In this document: positions 31,163 to 40,229 of the stretch, piece by piece
Numbering within the stretch: the stretch's first letter is position 1
Layout of the letters: the number at the start of each line of letters is the position of its first letter
Source: Nesterenkonia sp. PF2B19
GTDB taxonomy: Bacteria; Actinomycetota; Actinomycetes; Actinomycetales; Micrococcaceae
Direction of reading: 5' to 3'
Length of the DNA stretch: 64,000 nt
Assembly (NCBI RefSeq): GCF_001758425.2
Contig: NZ_MDSS02000006.1
Span: forward strand, 44,903-108,902
Program-made: the position numbers and the translations under genes
The notes under the pieces: model-generated
Told to the model about the DNA's origin: nothing
What the model saw: the letters and a program-made list of their open reading frames with translations, nothing else
The model's database searches: none

Positions 31163-32172
31163 ATGAACGAGGATTCCCGGCATCGAAAAGCTGTCCCCTA
31201 CACCCCCGCATCCCGGGCACTGGGCGTGATCGTCGGATTCGACGGCTCGGACCAGGGGTCCCGTGCGCTGCACTACGCCGCCGTCGAGGCTCATCGGCGC
31301 GATCTCCAGCTGACAGTCATCAGCGCCTTCACGGTGCCGCGCGCCGTCGCCGGCTATGTGGACTCCGCCGCGGAGATCACCGGAGACTCTCTGGCCCGGC
31401 GGGGCGCCGAGGAGGTCCTCGACGAGGCACGCGATCAGCTCCACGGCTATCCCGGCCACGTCGAATACCGGGTGGAGCACGGGGATGCCGCCGGGGTGAT
31501 GATCGCGAGGTCCGAGAACGCCACCCACGCCGTCGTCGGCGGCCGCGGACGCGGTGGTTTCGTCGGACGCCTGCTGGGTTCGGTGTCCTCGGCGCTGCCG
31601 CCCACGCCCACTGCCCCACCACCGTGGTCAACCGCCGCTACGATCCCGACCTGGTGGGCGGCGACACCCGATTCACCGCGCGTCGGGACGCACGACCGGT
31701 GATCGTAGGCGTCGACGGCTCCGCCCACGGACGAGTGGCCGCACTGCACGCCGCCGAGGCCGCCGGGCTGCGAGGCACCTCCCTGCAGCTGCTGCTCGCG
31801 CTGCCGACGATCGACTCCTCCCTGCTCTGGTACGCGGGCCGCACCGCGAAGGAGTCCGGCATCACCGAACTGGAGATGCAGGGCCTGCAGGAACGGCTGG
31901 ACGGGGACGTCCGCTGGCTCACCGGACATTTCCCGGACCTGAGCATCGAGGGAATCATCGAACAGGGCTCGCCGACCCAGGTGATGGCCCACGCCACCGA
32001 ACGCGCCCAGCTCACGGTGCTCGGGACCCGCGGCCGGGGAAGCATCACCAGCGCACTGCTGGGCTCGGTGTCCCGCAGCGTGCTGATGGAGGCCCACGGG
32101 CCCGTGGAGATCGTCCCGCTGCTGACCGATCGCCGTCTCAACGACCACGGAGAGCACGAACCCGTGCTCTGA
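31163..32172 (+). pseudogene. Two-domain universal stress protein, frame broken near 31596
   Basis: Two tandem Usp domains. The first (VIVGFDGSDQGSRALHYA ... HAVVGGRGRGGFVGRLLGS) carries an ATP-binding glycine motif and reads from ATG 31163, which has CAGGAGG upstream. The second (VIVGVDGSAHGRVAALHAA ... TVLGTRGRGSITSALLGS) is in another frame and ends at 32172. Restoring one G after 31596 gives CTG GCC GCC CAC GCC CAC TGC, i.e. SSALAAHAHCPTTVV, a normal Usp junction. Restored length is about 336 residues. Double-Usp proteins are linked to dormancy and hypoxia in actinobacteria; the role here is inferred. Confidence 0.87.
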
Positions 32173-32248
32173 GACACGGGAAGATGTCGCGACCTGAGCC
32201 GGCGCGTCCGAGCTGAAAGGCCTGGACAGCAGAGATCGCGCAGCCGTT

Positions 32249-32278
32249 TTGACCAGTCCGCCCTGAGCCGAGTAATGT
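32249..32278 (+). promoter_or_regulatory. Sigma-70-type promoter of tRNA-Thr
   Basis: TTGACC (32249-32254) and TAATGT (32273-32278) are separated by 18 bp; the tRNA starts 39 bp downstream of the -10 box. Confidence 0.6.
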
Positions 32279-32317
32279 TGTGCATCGCGCGCGAGGGCAC
32301 GCGGCCCACGCGAGCAG

Positions 32318-32390
32318 GCCACCTTAGCTCAGTCGGTAGAGCGATTCACTCGTAATGAATAGGTCGCCGGTTCGATTCCGGCAGGTGGCT
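32318..32390 (+). tRNA. tRNA-Thr (anticodon CGT)
   Basis: A complete 73-nt cloverleaf: acceptor arms GCCACCT / AGGTGGC with discriminator T, D-arm with AGCTCAGTCGGTAGAGC, anticodon arm ATTCA-CTCGTAA-TGAAT with anticodon CGT, and T-arm GCCGGTTCGATTCCGGC. CCA is not fully encoded. Its position after tmk-holB and a lipoprotein gene is typical of actinobacteria. Confidence 0.97.
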
Positions 32391-32402
32391 CCGTGGATGC
32401 AG

Positions 32403-32439
32403 CAGAACCCCCGGTCAGGCACGCTGGCCGGGGGTTCTG
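32403..32439. terminator. Terminator after tRNA-Thr
   Basis: A perfect 12-bp stem CAGAACCCCCGG / CCGGGGGTTCTG with a 13-nt loop, 13 bp after the tRNA and 18 bp before the end of the convergent HD-domain gene. Confidence 0.8.
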
Positions 32440-32456
32440 TCATCTGTCGGGCGTGC

Positions 32457-32926
32457 TCAGAGGCCCAGCAGCTCCCGGGCCTTCGCGTACTTCGCGGCCA
32501 GACGGTCGCGGGTCTCCGGGTCCAGCTGAGAGGTCCGTGCAGGATCGGTGTTGTCCGCGAGGTCCGCCGCCTTGACCTGCAGCGCCAGTTCATCAGACCG
32601 CACACGGCGGTAGTAGTCCTCGGACGACTCTCCCTCGCCTCGGGAGACCGCCTCCACCGCGGCGACGACCTCCTCGGGCATCCGACTGGCCAGCAGATCG
32701 ACGGCCGTGACCGACGTGTCCTCGATGACGTCGTGCAGCCAGGCCGCCGCCACCACCTCCGGCGCCGCACCGGCCACCTCGGCATGCCCGGCCACCCGCT
32801 CCGGATGCCCGATGTAGTGCGCCCCCAGCTTGTCCACCTGCCGCGGTGCGCCTCGGCGGCGATCTGCGCTGCCGCACGCACCAGGGCCGGCCCGCGCAGG
32901 GGCTCCCGTCCCAGCTCCGTGGTCAT
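32457..32926 (-). pseudogene. HD-domain phosphohydrolase-like protein, frame broken near 32840
   Basis: A small HD-domain protein of about 156 residues when restored. The N-terminal part (GPALVRAAAQIAAEAHRG) starts at ATG 32926 with GGAGGA upstream. After one lost base near 32840 the rest reads QVDKLGAHYIGHPERVAGHAE, then AAWLHDVIEDTSVTAVDLL with the HD metal ligands, and ALQVKAADLADNTDP with the second metal Asp. The pattern resembles single-domain relatives of RelA/SpoT or MESH1-type hydrolases (HAEVAG, LHDVIEDT, KAADLADN), so alarmone hydrolysis is conceivable but unproven. Restoring C gives CGC GGC CAG GTG. It is 2 bp downstream of the lipoprotein gene, probably in one operon. Confidence 0.82.
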
Positions 32927-32928
32927 CC

Positions 32929-33360
32929 TCAGTCCTCCCACTCCGAGCAGTGCAACGTGCCCTCCACCTCGGCATCGCCCACTGCCGCGGTGGCGAACTC
33001 CACCTGCGCCTCCCCCAGCTCGATGCCGTCGGGAGACGTCGTCTCCTGTGGACGCTCGGCGCCCTCCAGGCGCACCTGGGCGAAATCCTCGCCCGCGACC
33101 TCGACACGCGAGGAGTCGTCACCGGTGGTCGCGATCAGGTGATGGACCTCCCCCGGGGGTCCTGAGCACAGGACCTCCGACGGGGCGACCCGATGAGTCT
33201 CCCCACCCAGGGTCACCTCCAGCTCCCCGAGGTCCCCGCCGGGGTCCGCGCCATGCCGGGCATCCGTCACCTCCAGCTCGCTGGGGTCGAGGTCCTTCGA
33301 ACATCCGACCGCCACGAGCGCCGCAGCGACCCACGCCACCGTGACCCACGTCGTCCTCAT
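32929..33360 (-). CDS. Small lipoprotein, possibly LpqH-like
   Basis: A 143-residue predicted lipoprotein from ATG 33360. The signal is TWVTVAWVAAALVAVGC, with lipobox AVGC. The mature domain has Cys at VLCSGPPGEVHHLIA and near the C-terminus (LHCSEWED), which could form a disulfide as in the mycobacterial LpqH/19-kDa antigen family; the segment order (LGGETHRVAPSEVLC ... SPDGIELGEAQVEF) also fits. This assignment is tentative. It is directly followed by the HD-domain gene. Confidence 0.75.
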   Translation of the reverse strand: MRTTWVTVAWVAAALVAVGCSKDLDPSELEVTDARHGADPGGDLGELEVTLGGETHRVAPSEVLCSGPPGEVHHLIATTGDDSSRVEVAGEDFAQVRLEGAERPQETTSPDGIELGEAQVEFATAAVGDAEVEGTLHCSEWED

Positions 33361-33427
33361 GCCACGGAGGCTACCACCGCGCACCGACAGGACGCCCGAG
33401 ACGAGCCTCCGGTCCACCGGCTCACAC

Positions 33428-33496
33428 AGGTCAACTCCGCGCCTTCGCACAGCTCAACTGCGCACCTTCGCACAGCTCAACTGCGCACCTTCGCAC
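33428..33496. repeat. Three tandem copies of a 23-bp unit
   Basis: Units 33451-33473 and 33474-33496 are identical (AGCTCAACTGCGCACCTTCG plus CAC); 33428-33450 differs at three positions. The last copy covers the final codons of the DoxX gene (stop at 33477), so the array probably arose by duplication of its 3' end and could vary in copy number. Confidence 0.85.
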
Positions 33497-33935
33497 GACG
33501 CCGCGGTGCCGGGGCGATGAGCCGGTCCACACTGAAGCGGCCGGCCCCTGTGGCGACCAGGATGACCAGACCGGCGAAGATCGCCAGGACCAGCTCGTAG
33601 CCGCCCTCAGAGACGAACAGGCCCGCCGGCGCATGGACCAGGAACAGGGCCACCACCATGGAGACCGCGTTGACCGCCGCGGCGATCGGGGTGAACAGCC
33701 CCACGATCAGCAGCACACCGCCGATCAGTTCCGCGCCCGTGACCACCGCAGCACTCACCGATGCGGCCGGCACACCCATCCCCTCGAAGGAGGCGGCCGT
33801 GCCGGCCACGGTCCACTCGTCGAACTTCTGCCAGCCATGGGCCACCAGGATCACCCCCAGCGCCACTCGCGCGACCAGCAGGGCCAGATCCGTCAGCGCC
33901 GGGACACCGGCCGACGGGTTGAGCAGCGTCTTCAT
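33477..33935 (-). CDS. DoxX family membrane protein
   Basis: A 152-residue DoxX/SURF4-type membrane protein with four hydrophobic helices: LALLVARVALGVILVAHG, VVTGAELIGGVLLIVGLF, VNAVSMVVALFLVHAPA and YELVLAIFAGLVILVAT. The family is linked to thiol/redox homeostasis or quinone-associated functions. ATG 33935 has AAAGGAC upstream. It is divergent from a MarR regulator whose operator-like palindromes lie between them, so it is the likely target. The C-terminus is encoded by the first unit of a 23-bp tandem repeat. Confidence 0.9.
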   Translation of the reverse strand: MKTLLNPSAGVPALTDLALLVARVALGVILVAHGWQKFDEWTVAGTAASFEGMGVPAASVSAAVVTGAELIGGVLLIVGLFTPIAAAVNAVSMVVALFLVHAPAGLFVSEGGYELVLAIFAGLVILVATGAGRFSVDRLIAPAPRRRAKVRS

Positions 33936-34026
33936 CTCAGAACGTCCTTTCGTCAGCACCTGCCGCAGCAGACACAGAATCGTCCGCGGGCCCCGGAACA
34001 CACCGGGCCGACCCGCGACTCGCAGG

Positions 34027-34061
34027 TTGTTGCGACAATCAATGTAGGGTACAACAGTTGT
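34027..34061 (+). promoter_or_regulatory. doxX-marR intergenic promoter with palindromic operators
   Basis: TTGTTG (34027-34032) and TACAAC (34050-34055), 17 bp apart, form a plausible marR promoter. Two small palindromes overlap it: TTGT-TGCG-ACAA (34027-34038) and ACAAC-A-GTTGT (34051-34061). Such sites suit a dimeric MarR repressor controlling both divergent genes. Confidence 0.5.
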
Positions 34062-34074
34062 CCCATCAACCCCG

Positions 34075-34664
34075 GTGCGCAAGAATCGACCTGTGGACGC
34101 GCAATGGTTGGACTCCCGACAGCTGGCCGCCTGGGTGCGGCTGACCGCCGTGCTCGAACTGCTCCCCGGCGTGCTGGACTCCCAGCTCCGCCACGACGCC
34201 GGCCTGACCCACTTCGAGTACTACGTGCTCGCGGTGCTCTCCGAGACCGAAGGCCAGTCCCTGCAGATGAGCACGCTCGCCGTGCGCACCAACGCCACAC
34301 TTCCCCGCCTGTCCCATGTCATCCGACGCATGGAGGACCGCGGCCTCGTCCGGCGCCGCCGTCGTCCGACGACGCGCGCGCCACCCATGTGGAACTCACC
34401 GAGATCGGCTGGGAGAAGGTGAAGGCGTCCGCCCCGGGCCACGTGGCCACGGTGCGTCACCACGTCATCGATGCACTCACCGCCGAGCAGGTCGACCAGC
34501 TGCGGGAGATCGCCGAAGCCATGCTGGGCCGTCTCGACCCCGAGGGGCGCCTGATCCCCGTCTACCGCCGCCCCGACACGGTCGCCGATGCGGACGCGGG
34601 GAAGGACACCGACGCCGACACGGACGCCGACCCCGACGCCGGCGGCGGCTCCGCCGGCGCGTGA
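34075..34664 (+). pseudogene. MarR-family transcriptional regulator, frame broken near 34355
   Basis: A winged-helix regulator of about 196 residues when restored. The N-terminal part has AAWVRLTAVLELLPGVLDSQL, LTHFEYYVLAVLSE and the recognition helix LAVRTNATLPRLSHVIRRMEDRG. The frame breaks in the wing; the remainder (DDARATHVELTEIGWEKV, then AEQVDQLREIAEAMLGRL) lies one frame over and ends at 34664. One G near 34355 gives CGG CGG CCG CCG TCG and rejoins it. The C-terminal 30 residues are a low-complexity run of Asp, Ala and Thr. GTG 34075 or GTG 34093 may be the start. It probably represses doxX and itself. Confidence 0.83.
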
Positions 34665-34711
34665 CCAGCTCACCACTCGCCGACTCATGCCGCTCCCCGA
34701 CGAACCGCATC

Positions 34712-34717
34712 TACGAT
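34712..34717 (+). promoter_or_regulatory. -10 box of a probable leaderless SDR transcript
   Basis: TACGAT ends 6 nt before ATG 34724, without a ribosome binding site. Confidence 0.5.
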
Positions 34718-34723
34718 GGGCGC

Positions 34724-35554
34724 ATGACCGACAGTCCCAGCCCCCTGCGCCGAGATCCTCTCCCCCTGCGGGGTCGACGGATGCTGGTCACCGGCGTGAG
34801 TCGCCGGGACGGCATCGGTCATGCCGTCGCCTGCCGGCTCGCCGCCTACGGCGCCGACGTCTTCTGCCACCATCACAGCCCCCACGACGCCGACCAGCCC
34901 TACGGCGCCGACGATCTCGAGGCGGTGCTGGCCAGCGTGGCCTCCCATGCGATCCCGGGAGCGCGGATCGAGGAGCTCGGAGCCGACCTCACGGAGACCG
35001 GCGCCCCAGACCGCGTGGTCGACGCCGCCGTCGAGACCTTCGGCGGCCTGGACGGGTTGGTGTGCAACCAGGCGCTCAACGGCTCGGACGGCGGCCTCGG
35101 TGAGCTGACCGAGCAGCTGCTGGACCGCCACTGGGCCGTGGACGCTCGCGCCTCGATCCTGCTGGCCCAGCGATTCCTGCACCACCACCGGGACGGCAGG
35201 GACGCCTCGATCGTCTTCATGACCTCGGGGCAGGGCCAGGGCCCGCTGACCGGAGAGATCGCCTACGGCGCGGCCAAAGCCGCACTGGCCGGCATCACCA
35301 CCACGATCGCCGCACAGGTCGCCCCCACAGGAATCCGCGTGAACACCGTCAACCCCGGGCCGGTGGACACCGGCTACATGACACCCCAGCTCTGGAGCCA
35401 GGTGGCTTCGATGTTCCCCCGCGGCCGGTTCGGAGAGCCCGACGATCCGGCCCGCCTCATCGCGTGGCTGATGACCCCAGAGGCCGAATGGATCACCGGG
35501 CAGGTGCTGCACACCGAGGGCGGTTTCGCCCGGTGGCGCACCGCGGAGGACTGA
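34724..35554 (+). CDS. SDR-family oxidoreductase
   Basis: A 276-residue short-chain dehydrogenase/reductase. The cofactor motif is LVTGVSRRDGIGHAVA (TGxxxxxGIG), with NQALNGSD in place of the usual NNAG, catalytic Ser in VFMTSGQGQG, and Tyr/Lys in YGAAKAAL. The C-terminus GQVLHTEGGFARW is typical of FabG-like and 3-oxoacyl-reductase-like enzymes. The extended TGVSRRDGIG spacing is seen in a subgroup annotated as SDRs of unknown substrate. It appears leaderless and monocistronic; it converges with the pentapeptide gene. Confidence 0.9.
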   Translation: MTDSPSPLRRDPLPLRGRRMLVTGVSRRDGIGHAVACRLAAYGADVFCHHHSPHDADQPYGADDLEAVLASVASHAIPGARIEELGADLTETGAPDRVVDAAVETFGGLDGLVCNQALNGSDGGLGELTEQLLDRHWAVDARASILLAQRFLHHHRDGRDASIVFMTSGQGQGPLTGEIAYGAAKAALAGITTTIAAQVAPTGIRVNTVNPGPVDTGYMTPQLWSQVASMFPRGRFGEPDDPARLIAWLMTPEAEWITGQVLHTEGGFARWRTAED

Positions 35555-35588
35555 CCGGCCCCGAATCCGGGACGCGCGACGACGCCCG

Positions 35589-36326
35589 TCAGACCCGCAC
35601 ATCCAGCCCCAGATGCTCGGCAAGCGCAGGGGCCAGCTCCACGAGCTGCTCCGGACTGATGGTCGCCCCACGCAGTCCGGTGAGCCCGATGATGCGCTCC
35701 AGCCGGGCGCCCCGGAGGTCCACATGATCCAGAGACGCTCCGCTGAGGTCCAGGGTGCCGATGCCGGTGTCCGTCACGCGCAGCCGACGCACGCTGGCCC
35801 CACCCAGGTCCAGCTCGGTCAGCGTGCACCCGCTGAGTTCGACGTCTGTCAGGGACGCGCCGCGCAGGTTCACCAGATCCATCTTGGACTCGGCCACCCG
35901 GACCTCGGACAGGCCGGACTCGTAGAGCTCCGCCACTCCCACCCGGGAGCCGAGGACCTCCACCGCGCGCCAGGTGGAGCGAGGCGCAGCCAGATGAGGA
36001 CTCGCCAGCCGCTGCAGACGGGTCTCCGCCACCGTCGCCCCCGTCAGCGTCACCTCCTGCAGCACGATGTCGATGAGCTCGCTGTCGACGATCCGGGCCC
36101 CGGTGAGGTCCTCCCCGTGGAGCGTCTCACCGATGAGGCGCAGGCCTTCGGCATGCTGGCTGAACAGCAGCTCGGAGGCGTCACCGTCGACCAGGCCCGT
36201 CGGCGCGGCGAGGTCCAGTCGCGGTGGGTGCGGTCTCGGGATCTCGCCGGAGGAGGTGCGACGGGAGTTGGAGCGGGCCGCTGGGCGGCTGGCGGGGCGG
36301 CCGGTGTGTCGGCGGGAGGACGTCAT
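35589..36326 (-). CDS. Pentapeptide-repeat protein
   Basis: A 245-residue cytoplasmic protein. After a basic, low-complexity N-terminus (about 35 residues) it consists of pentapeptide-like A(D/N)LxX repeats forming a right-handed quadrilateral beta-helix: LHGEDLTGARIVDSE, LVNLRGASLTDVELSG, TLDLSGASLDHVDLRGARL. Such proteins may mimic DNA and protect gyrase, or act as scaffolds; nothing here shows which. ATG 36326 lies 6 nt after TAGTCT, so a leaderless transcript is likely. Confidence 0.88.
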   Translation of the reverse strand: MTSSRRHTGRPASRPAARSNSRRTSSGEIPRPHPPRLDLAAPTGLVDGDASELLFSQHAEGLRLIGETLHGEDLTGARIVDSELIDIVLQEVTLTGATVAETRLQRLASPHLAAPRSTWRAVEVLGSRVGVAELYESGLSEVRVAESKMDLVNLRGASLTDVELSGCTLTELDLGGASVRRLRVTDTGIGTLDLSGASLDHVDLRGARLERIIGLTGLRGATISPEQLVELAPALAEHLGLDVRV

Positions 36327-36332
36327 CGGCCG

Positions 36333-36338
36333 AGACTA
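36333..36338 (-). promoter_or_regulatory. -10 box for the pentapeptide-repeat gene
   Basis: TAGTCT on the minus strand, 6 nt before ATG 36326, with no ribosome site. Confidence 0.45.
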
Positions 36339-36430
36339 TCGCCACCCACTGACGACCATGGAGCGTGGACGCTCCCGAGCGACCGGTCGTGAGGCTCCGA
36401 CCTGGACCGGCTCCGCGCGGTCCACGATGC

Positions 36431-36436
36431 TAGAGT
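36431..36436 (+). promoter_or_regulatory. -10 box of a probable leaderless Nudix transcript
   Basis: TAGAGT, 8 nt before GTG 36445. Confidence 0.45.
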
Positions 36437-36444
36437 GCGGGATC

Positions 36445-36882
36445 GTGGACCTGAGAGTGGGCGCATACGCCGTGATCATCGACGACGAGGGCCGCATGCT
36501 GCTGCCCCACTGGCGCGACGAGACCCTGGGCTCGGGCTGGACCCTGCCCGGAGGAGGCATGGACCCCGGGGAGCACCCGCACGACACCGTGGTGCGGGAG
36601 GTCATGGAGGAGACGGGCTACGAGATCGAGCCCGGCGAGCTCCTCGACGTCGGCAGCCTCATCATCCCCGGCGACCGGCGTCGGGCCGAGCACGGCGGCA
36701 CCCCGCTGCAGGCGCTGCGGATCATCTACCGCGCCCGCATCACCGGCGGCTCCCTGCGCGTGGAGCAGGACGGCACCACCGACGACGTCGCATGGTTCGC
36801 TCCCGAGGAGATCGACATGCTGGACCGAGTGGACCTGGTGGACCTGGCCCGTCGCCGGGCCGGCCTGCTCACCTCCGCCTGA
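36445..36882 (+). CDS. Nudix hydrolase
   Basis: A 145-residue Nudix enzyme hydrolysing a nucleoside diphosphate linked to some moiety. The Nudix box is complete: GGGMDPGEHPHDTVVREVMEETGYEIEPGE, i.e. Gx5Ex7REUxEExGU. Upstream LLPHWRDETLGSGWTLPGG is the usual strand before the box. It resembles the ADP-ribose or (d)NTP pyrophosphatase groups; substrate unknown. GTG 36445 is favoured by its leaderless promoter; ATG 36427 would overlap the -10 box. The flavin reductase gene follows after 34 bp with its own promoter. Confidence 0.92.
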   Translation: MDLRVGAYAVIIDDEGRMLLPHWRDETLGSGWTLPGGGMDPGEHPHDTVVREVMEETGYEIEPGELLDVGSLIIPGDRRRAEHGGTPLQALRIIYRARITGGSLRVEQDGTTDDVAWFAPEEIDMLDRVDLVDLARRRAGLLTSA

Positions 36883-36903
36883 GTCCGCGGCCGAGGCCGC
36901 TGC

Positions 36904-36909
36904 TAGGCT
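36904..36909 (+). promoter_or_regulatory. -10 box of a probable leaderless flavin reductase transcript
   Basis: TAGGCT, 7 nt before GTG 36917. Confidence 0.5.
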
Positions 36910-36916
36910 CACGCAC

Positions 36917-37537
36917 GTGCGCACCTCATACTTCTACGAGCCCTCCGCCGGGCACGGGCTGCCCCACGACCCGTTCAACGCCATCGTCGCCCCGCGCCCG
37001 ATCGGCTGGGTGTCCACCAGCACGGTGCAGGGAGGGCTGAACCTGGCACCCTACAGCTTCTTCAACGCGGTCAACTACACGCCGCCGCTCATCGCGTTCT
37101 CCAGCATCGGGCACAAGGACACCGTCGCCAACATCGAAGCCACCGGCGAGTTCTGCTGGAACCTGGTGACCACGGAGCTGGGCGAGCAGATGAACGCCAC
37201 CTCGGCGGCCGTCGACACCGAGATCGACGAGTTCGAGCTGGCCGGGCTCACCGCCGCGCCCTCCCGGGTGGTGAGCGTGCCGCATGTGGGCCAGGCCCGC
37301 GTGGTCTTCGAGTGCCGCCGCACCCAGATCCTGCGCCTGACGGACGCCTCCGGTGAGGACACCCCGGCGAGGATGGTCTTCGGGGAGGTCGTCGGCGTCC
37401 ACCTCGACGAGTCGCTGCTCGACGACGGGGTCTACCAGACGGCGGCCGCGGACCCGCTGCTGCGCGGCGGCGGGCCGGCCGACTACTTCAGGATCCGTGG
37501 CGAGGACCGACTGAGGATGCACCGGCCTCAGCCCTGA
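36917..37537 (+). CDS. Flavin-reductase-like FMN-binding protein
   Basis: A 206-residue protein of the flavin reductase-like split-barrel family (HpaC/FMN-binding). Family segments: NAIVAPRPIGWVSTSTVQGGLNLAPYSFF, PPLIAFSSIG, DTVANIEATGEFCWNLV and HVGQARVVFECRRTQIL. It binds FMN and may reduce it with NAD(P)H for a partner enzyme, or belong to a subgroup of unknown chemistry. Its 3' end overlaps the convergent PTS gene by 10 bp. Confidence 0.9.
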   Translation: MRTSYFYEPSAGHGLPHDPFNAIVAPRPIGWVSTSTVQGGLNLAPYSFFNAVNYTPPLIAFSSIGHKDTVANIEATGEFCWNLVTTELGEQMNATSAAVDTEIDEFELAGLTAAPSRVVSVPHVGQARVVFECRRTQILRLTDASGEDTPARMVFGEVVGVHLDESLLDDGVYQTAAADPLLRGGGPADYFRIRGEDRLRMHRPQP

Positions 37538-39556
37538 GCGCCGGCGTCGCGCTCCTCGTCGGCCTGGTCCGCGGGCTGCTCCTTCTCCCCGGTGATCACA
37601 GTCATCACCAGGTCACCGGGCTCGACCTCGTCGACAGCGACGGGCGTCACCGAGGCGAAGTCCTGCGCGTTGGTCACCACCACTGCGGTGATCGCGTCGA
37701 AGCCGACCCCGTGCACGAGCTCCAGATCCACATCCACCAACGGCTGGCTGACCTCCACCCGGTCCCCGGGACGCACCGCCGGGGTGAAGCCCTCGCCCTT
37801 CAACGTCGGGGTGCGGCTTCCGCAGTGGACCAGGATGTCGACGCCGTCGTCCGTCCGGATCCCGTAGGCGTACCCGCCGGACGGTGCGGCGATCACCACT
37901 CCTGCCACCGGAGCCACCAGGTGGCCACTGACCGGGCGGATCGCCACGCCGGGGCCCATGGTGCCGTCTGCGAAGAGCTCATCGTCCATCGCGTCCAGTG
38001 GGAGCAGCCGCCCGGGCAACGGGGCCATGACCTCCACCATCGACGGCGTGTCGGCCCGCCCTCCCCGCTGCTCCGCCGCGGAGGGCGTCGGCGTCACCAC
38101 CGGCGACATCGAGGTGGTGGTCGGCGGTTCGGGGTCGGGTTCGGCGTCGGGGTCCTCGTCGGGTCCCTCCCGGTCCACCAGCAGCAGGGTGGGCACGAAT
38201 CCGACCGCCAGAGCCAGCGCCAGCCCGCCCAGCAGCAGCGCTGCTGACCCGTGGGCCGTCATTGCGGGCACACCGGCCAGCGCGGGCGGGACTGCGCTCA
38301 CGGCGGCCGCCCCGGAGGCCGCCGTGAGCGCACCGCCGACCTCTCCGCCGAGCATGCCGAACAGGAACGGCTTCTTCAGCGGAAGGGTGACCCCGTAGAT
38401 CATCGGCTCGGAGACCCGCCCACCAGGCCCGCCACCGAGGAGGCCCGGCGATCTTCCGACGCGCGGCAGAACGGGTGCGCAGCAGCACCGCACCGGCGGC
38501 CCCGGCCTGGGCCACCACCGCGGCGGCGATGACCGCGGGCAGCGTCGCCGCCGTCGGGACTCCCGCGATGCCGGTGCCCACGGACTCGGCGATGGTCCCG
38601 AGCATGCCCCACTGCAGCCCCAGGATGGTCAGCACGTGCCACAGGCCGCCGAGCACTGCTCCGGCCAGCCACGGGGTGGACTCCAGCACGCCCACCACGA
38701 GCGCCACCAAGGCCTCCCCAGTGATCACCACCATGGGGCCCAGCAGCACCAGCGCCCCGGTGACCACCAGCAGCAGGGTCACCAGCGGGGTGCCCACGCT
38801 GCGCACGGCGGCCGGCAGCATGCGGTCCAGCGTGCGCTCCACCCAGGCCTGGACGAACACCACCAGCAGGATCGGGATCACCGAGGCGGCGAAGACCATG
38901 ATCGGGAACGGCACCCCCAGCAACGATCCCGTGGGGGCGGCGGTATGTGACTGGGCCTCCCCCAGGTCCAGGATCGAGGGGTACACCAAGGCGGCGGCCA
39001 CCGCCATGGCCGTGAACGGCTGGGCACCGAACCGTCGTGCCGCGGTCACCGCCAAGAAGAGAGGAAGGAACAGGAAGATGCCCTCCGAGACGGCGCTGAG
39101 CACGGTGAACGTCCCGGCCTCAGGGTTCAGCCATCCGAGCTCGCCGAGCACCACGACGACGGTCTTGAGCAGCCCTGCGGCGGCCAACGGCCAGATCACC
39201 GGGGTGAACACCGCGGCGAGCATGGTGACGATGCGGCTGCCCAGCCCGCGGACCGACAGCACCGCGGTGGAGAGCTCCAGCTCCGGCATGGGTCCGGCGG
39301 GACGGCGGGTCAGCAGCTCCAGCTCCTGGTGGACGAGCTCAGCGCCTTCCCCGGTGACCACGTGAAGCTCCCCGTGGGCTCGGATCACGGTGATGACACC
39401 GGGCAGCGCCCTCAGCGTCTCAGCACGGACGGCGGATTCGTCGCGCAGCACCACCCTGACCCGGGTGGCGCAGTGCGCGGAGGAGGTGACGTTCGCGGCG
39501 CCGCCCACGCCGTCGAGGATGTCCTCGGCAAGAGCACGGGGATCCTGGGTGCTCAT
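37528..39556 (-). pseudogene. PTS sugar transporter IIBCA (glucose/sucrose/beta-glucoside family), two frame breaks
   Basis: A fused phosphotransferase permease of about 676 residues. IIB (about residues 1-85) has the phospho-Cys in SSAHCATRVRVVLRD. IIC follows with many membrane helices and, after the breaks, the loop VSEPMIYGVTLPLKKPFLFGMLGG. IIA (about 520-650) has LVAPVAGVVIAAPSGGYAYGI and phospho-His in DILVHCGSRTPTLKGEGF. The frame changes twice within 40 bp (near 38417 and 38444); adding one base at each, giving GGG GCC TCC and GGC CGG GTC, restores a continuous IIC. Sugar specificity is unknown; the general PTS proteins are not in the window. It overlaps the convergent flavin reductase gene by 10 bp. 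Confidence 0.87.
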
Positions 39557-39676
39557 GCGGTCTCATGCTCCTTGGGTCCTGATGTGGGGGCGGGCCGGTG
39601 CCCGTGGGCTCCAGCCCGGCCACTATAGGCCAGCGCCGGGGATATCACCAGAAGACCCCGCAGTCGCGGGCGCCGC

Positions 39677-40110
39677 TCAGTGCGCCCGCTCCAGAGCGGA
39701 CTCCGCGTCCTGGAGGCTGGCCAGCACCCGGTCCGCGCGGCGGCGCACGGAGAGCACCTCCGCACTGCCCACGCGCACCATCGCGGCGGCCTCGGCGTGG
39801 TGGCTACGTGGTTGGCGGCCTTGGACAGGCATGAGTGCAGCTCCGAGGCCCGGCCCGGGATGTTCATCCCCTCAGCGGGGAAGAGCCGGTGGGCGTGGCG
39901 GCAGAGGTCTCGCACCGCGGGGAGCTGGTCGGCCAGCTCGTCCCCGATGGCGACCAGGTGATTGTGCACGACGTCGTCGTCCACACCCTCGACCACCTGG
40001 TGATAGCGATCCAGGCCCCGGACGAACCGGTCGTGGGCCTGCCGCCAGAGTCCGTCGCCCAGCTCCTTCTCCAGTCGGCGGGCACGACGGCGGCCTGCGA
40101 AGAGCTTCAT
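39677..40110 (-). pseudogene. Conserved-looking hypothetical protein, helical, frame broken near 39796
   Basis: A helical cytoplasmic protein of about 145 residues when restored. ATG 40110 with GGAGG upstream begins MKLFAGRRRARRLEKELG; the first frame runs to LSKAANHVATT. After a lost base near 39796 it continues AEAAAMVRVGSAEVLSVRRRADRVLASLQDAE and stops at 39677. One G (ACG GCC GAG) rejoins the parts. His- and Asp-rich helices (RFVRGLDRYHQVVEGVDDDVVHNHLVAIGDEL) resemble four-helix-bundle proteins, but no family is recognised. It is 120 bp upstream of the PTS gene on the same strand. Confidence 0.65.
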
Positions 40111-40229
40111 GCTTCCCTCCACCTGCGTGCTGGGCCGGCGGCGCCGGACGGTCGGACCTGCGACGGACGTCGTCGATCAGACAGTCTACCCACGTCAGCA
40201 CAGGGCCGTGGGGAGAGGACAGGAGCCCG

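Noticed and set aside
33428..33496. Possible CRISPR array
   Set aside because: The 23-bp units are directly adjacent, without spacers, and overlap a coding end.
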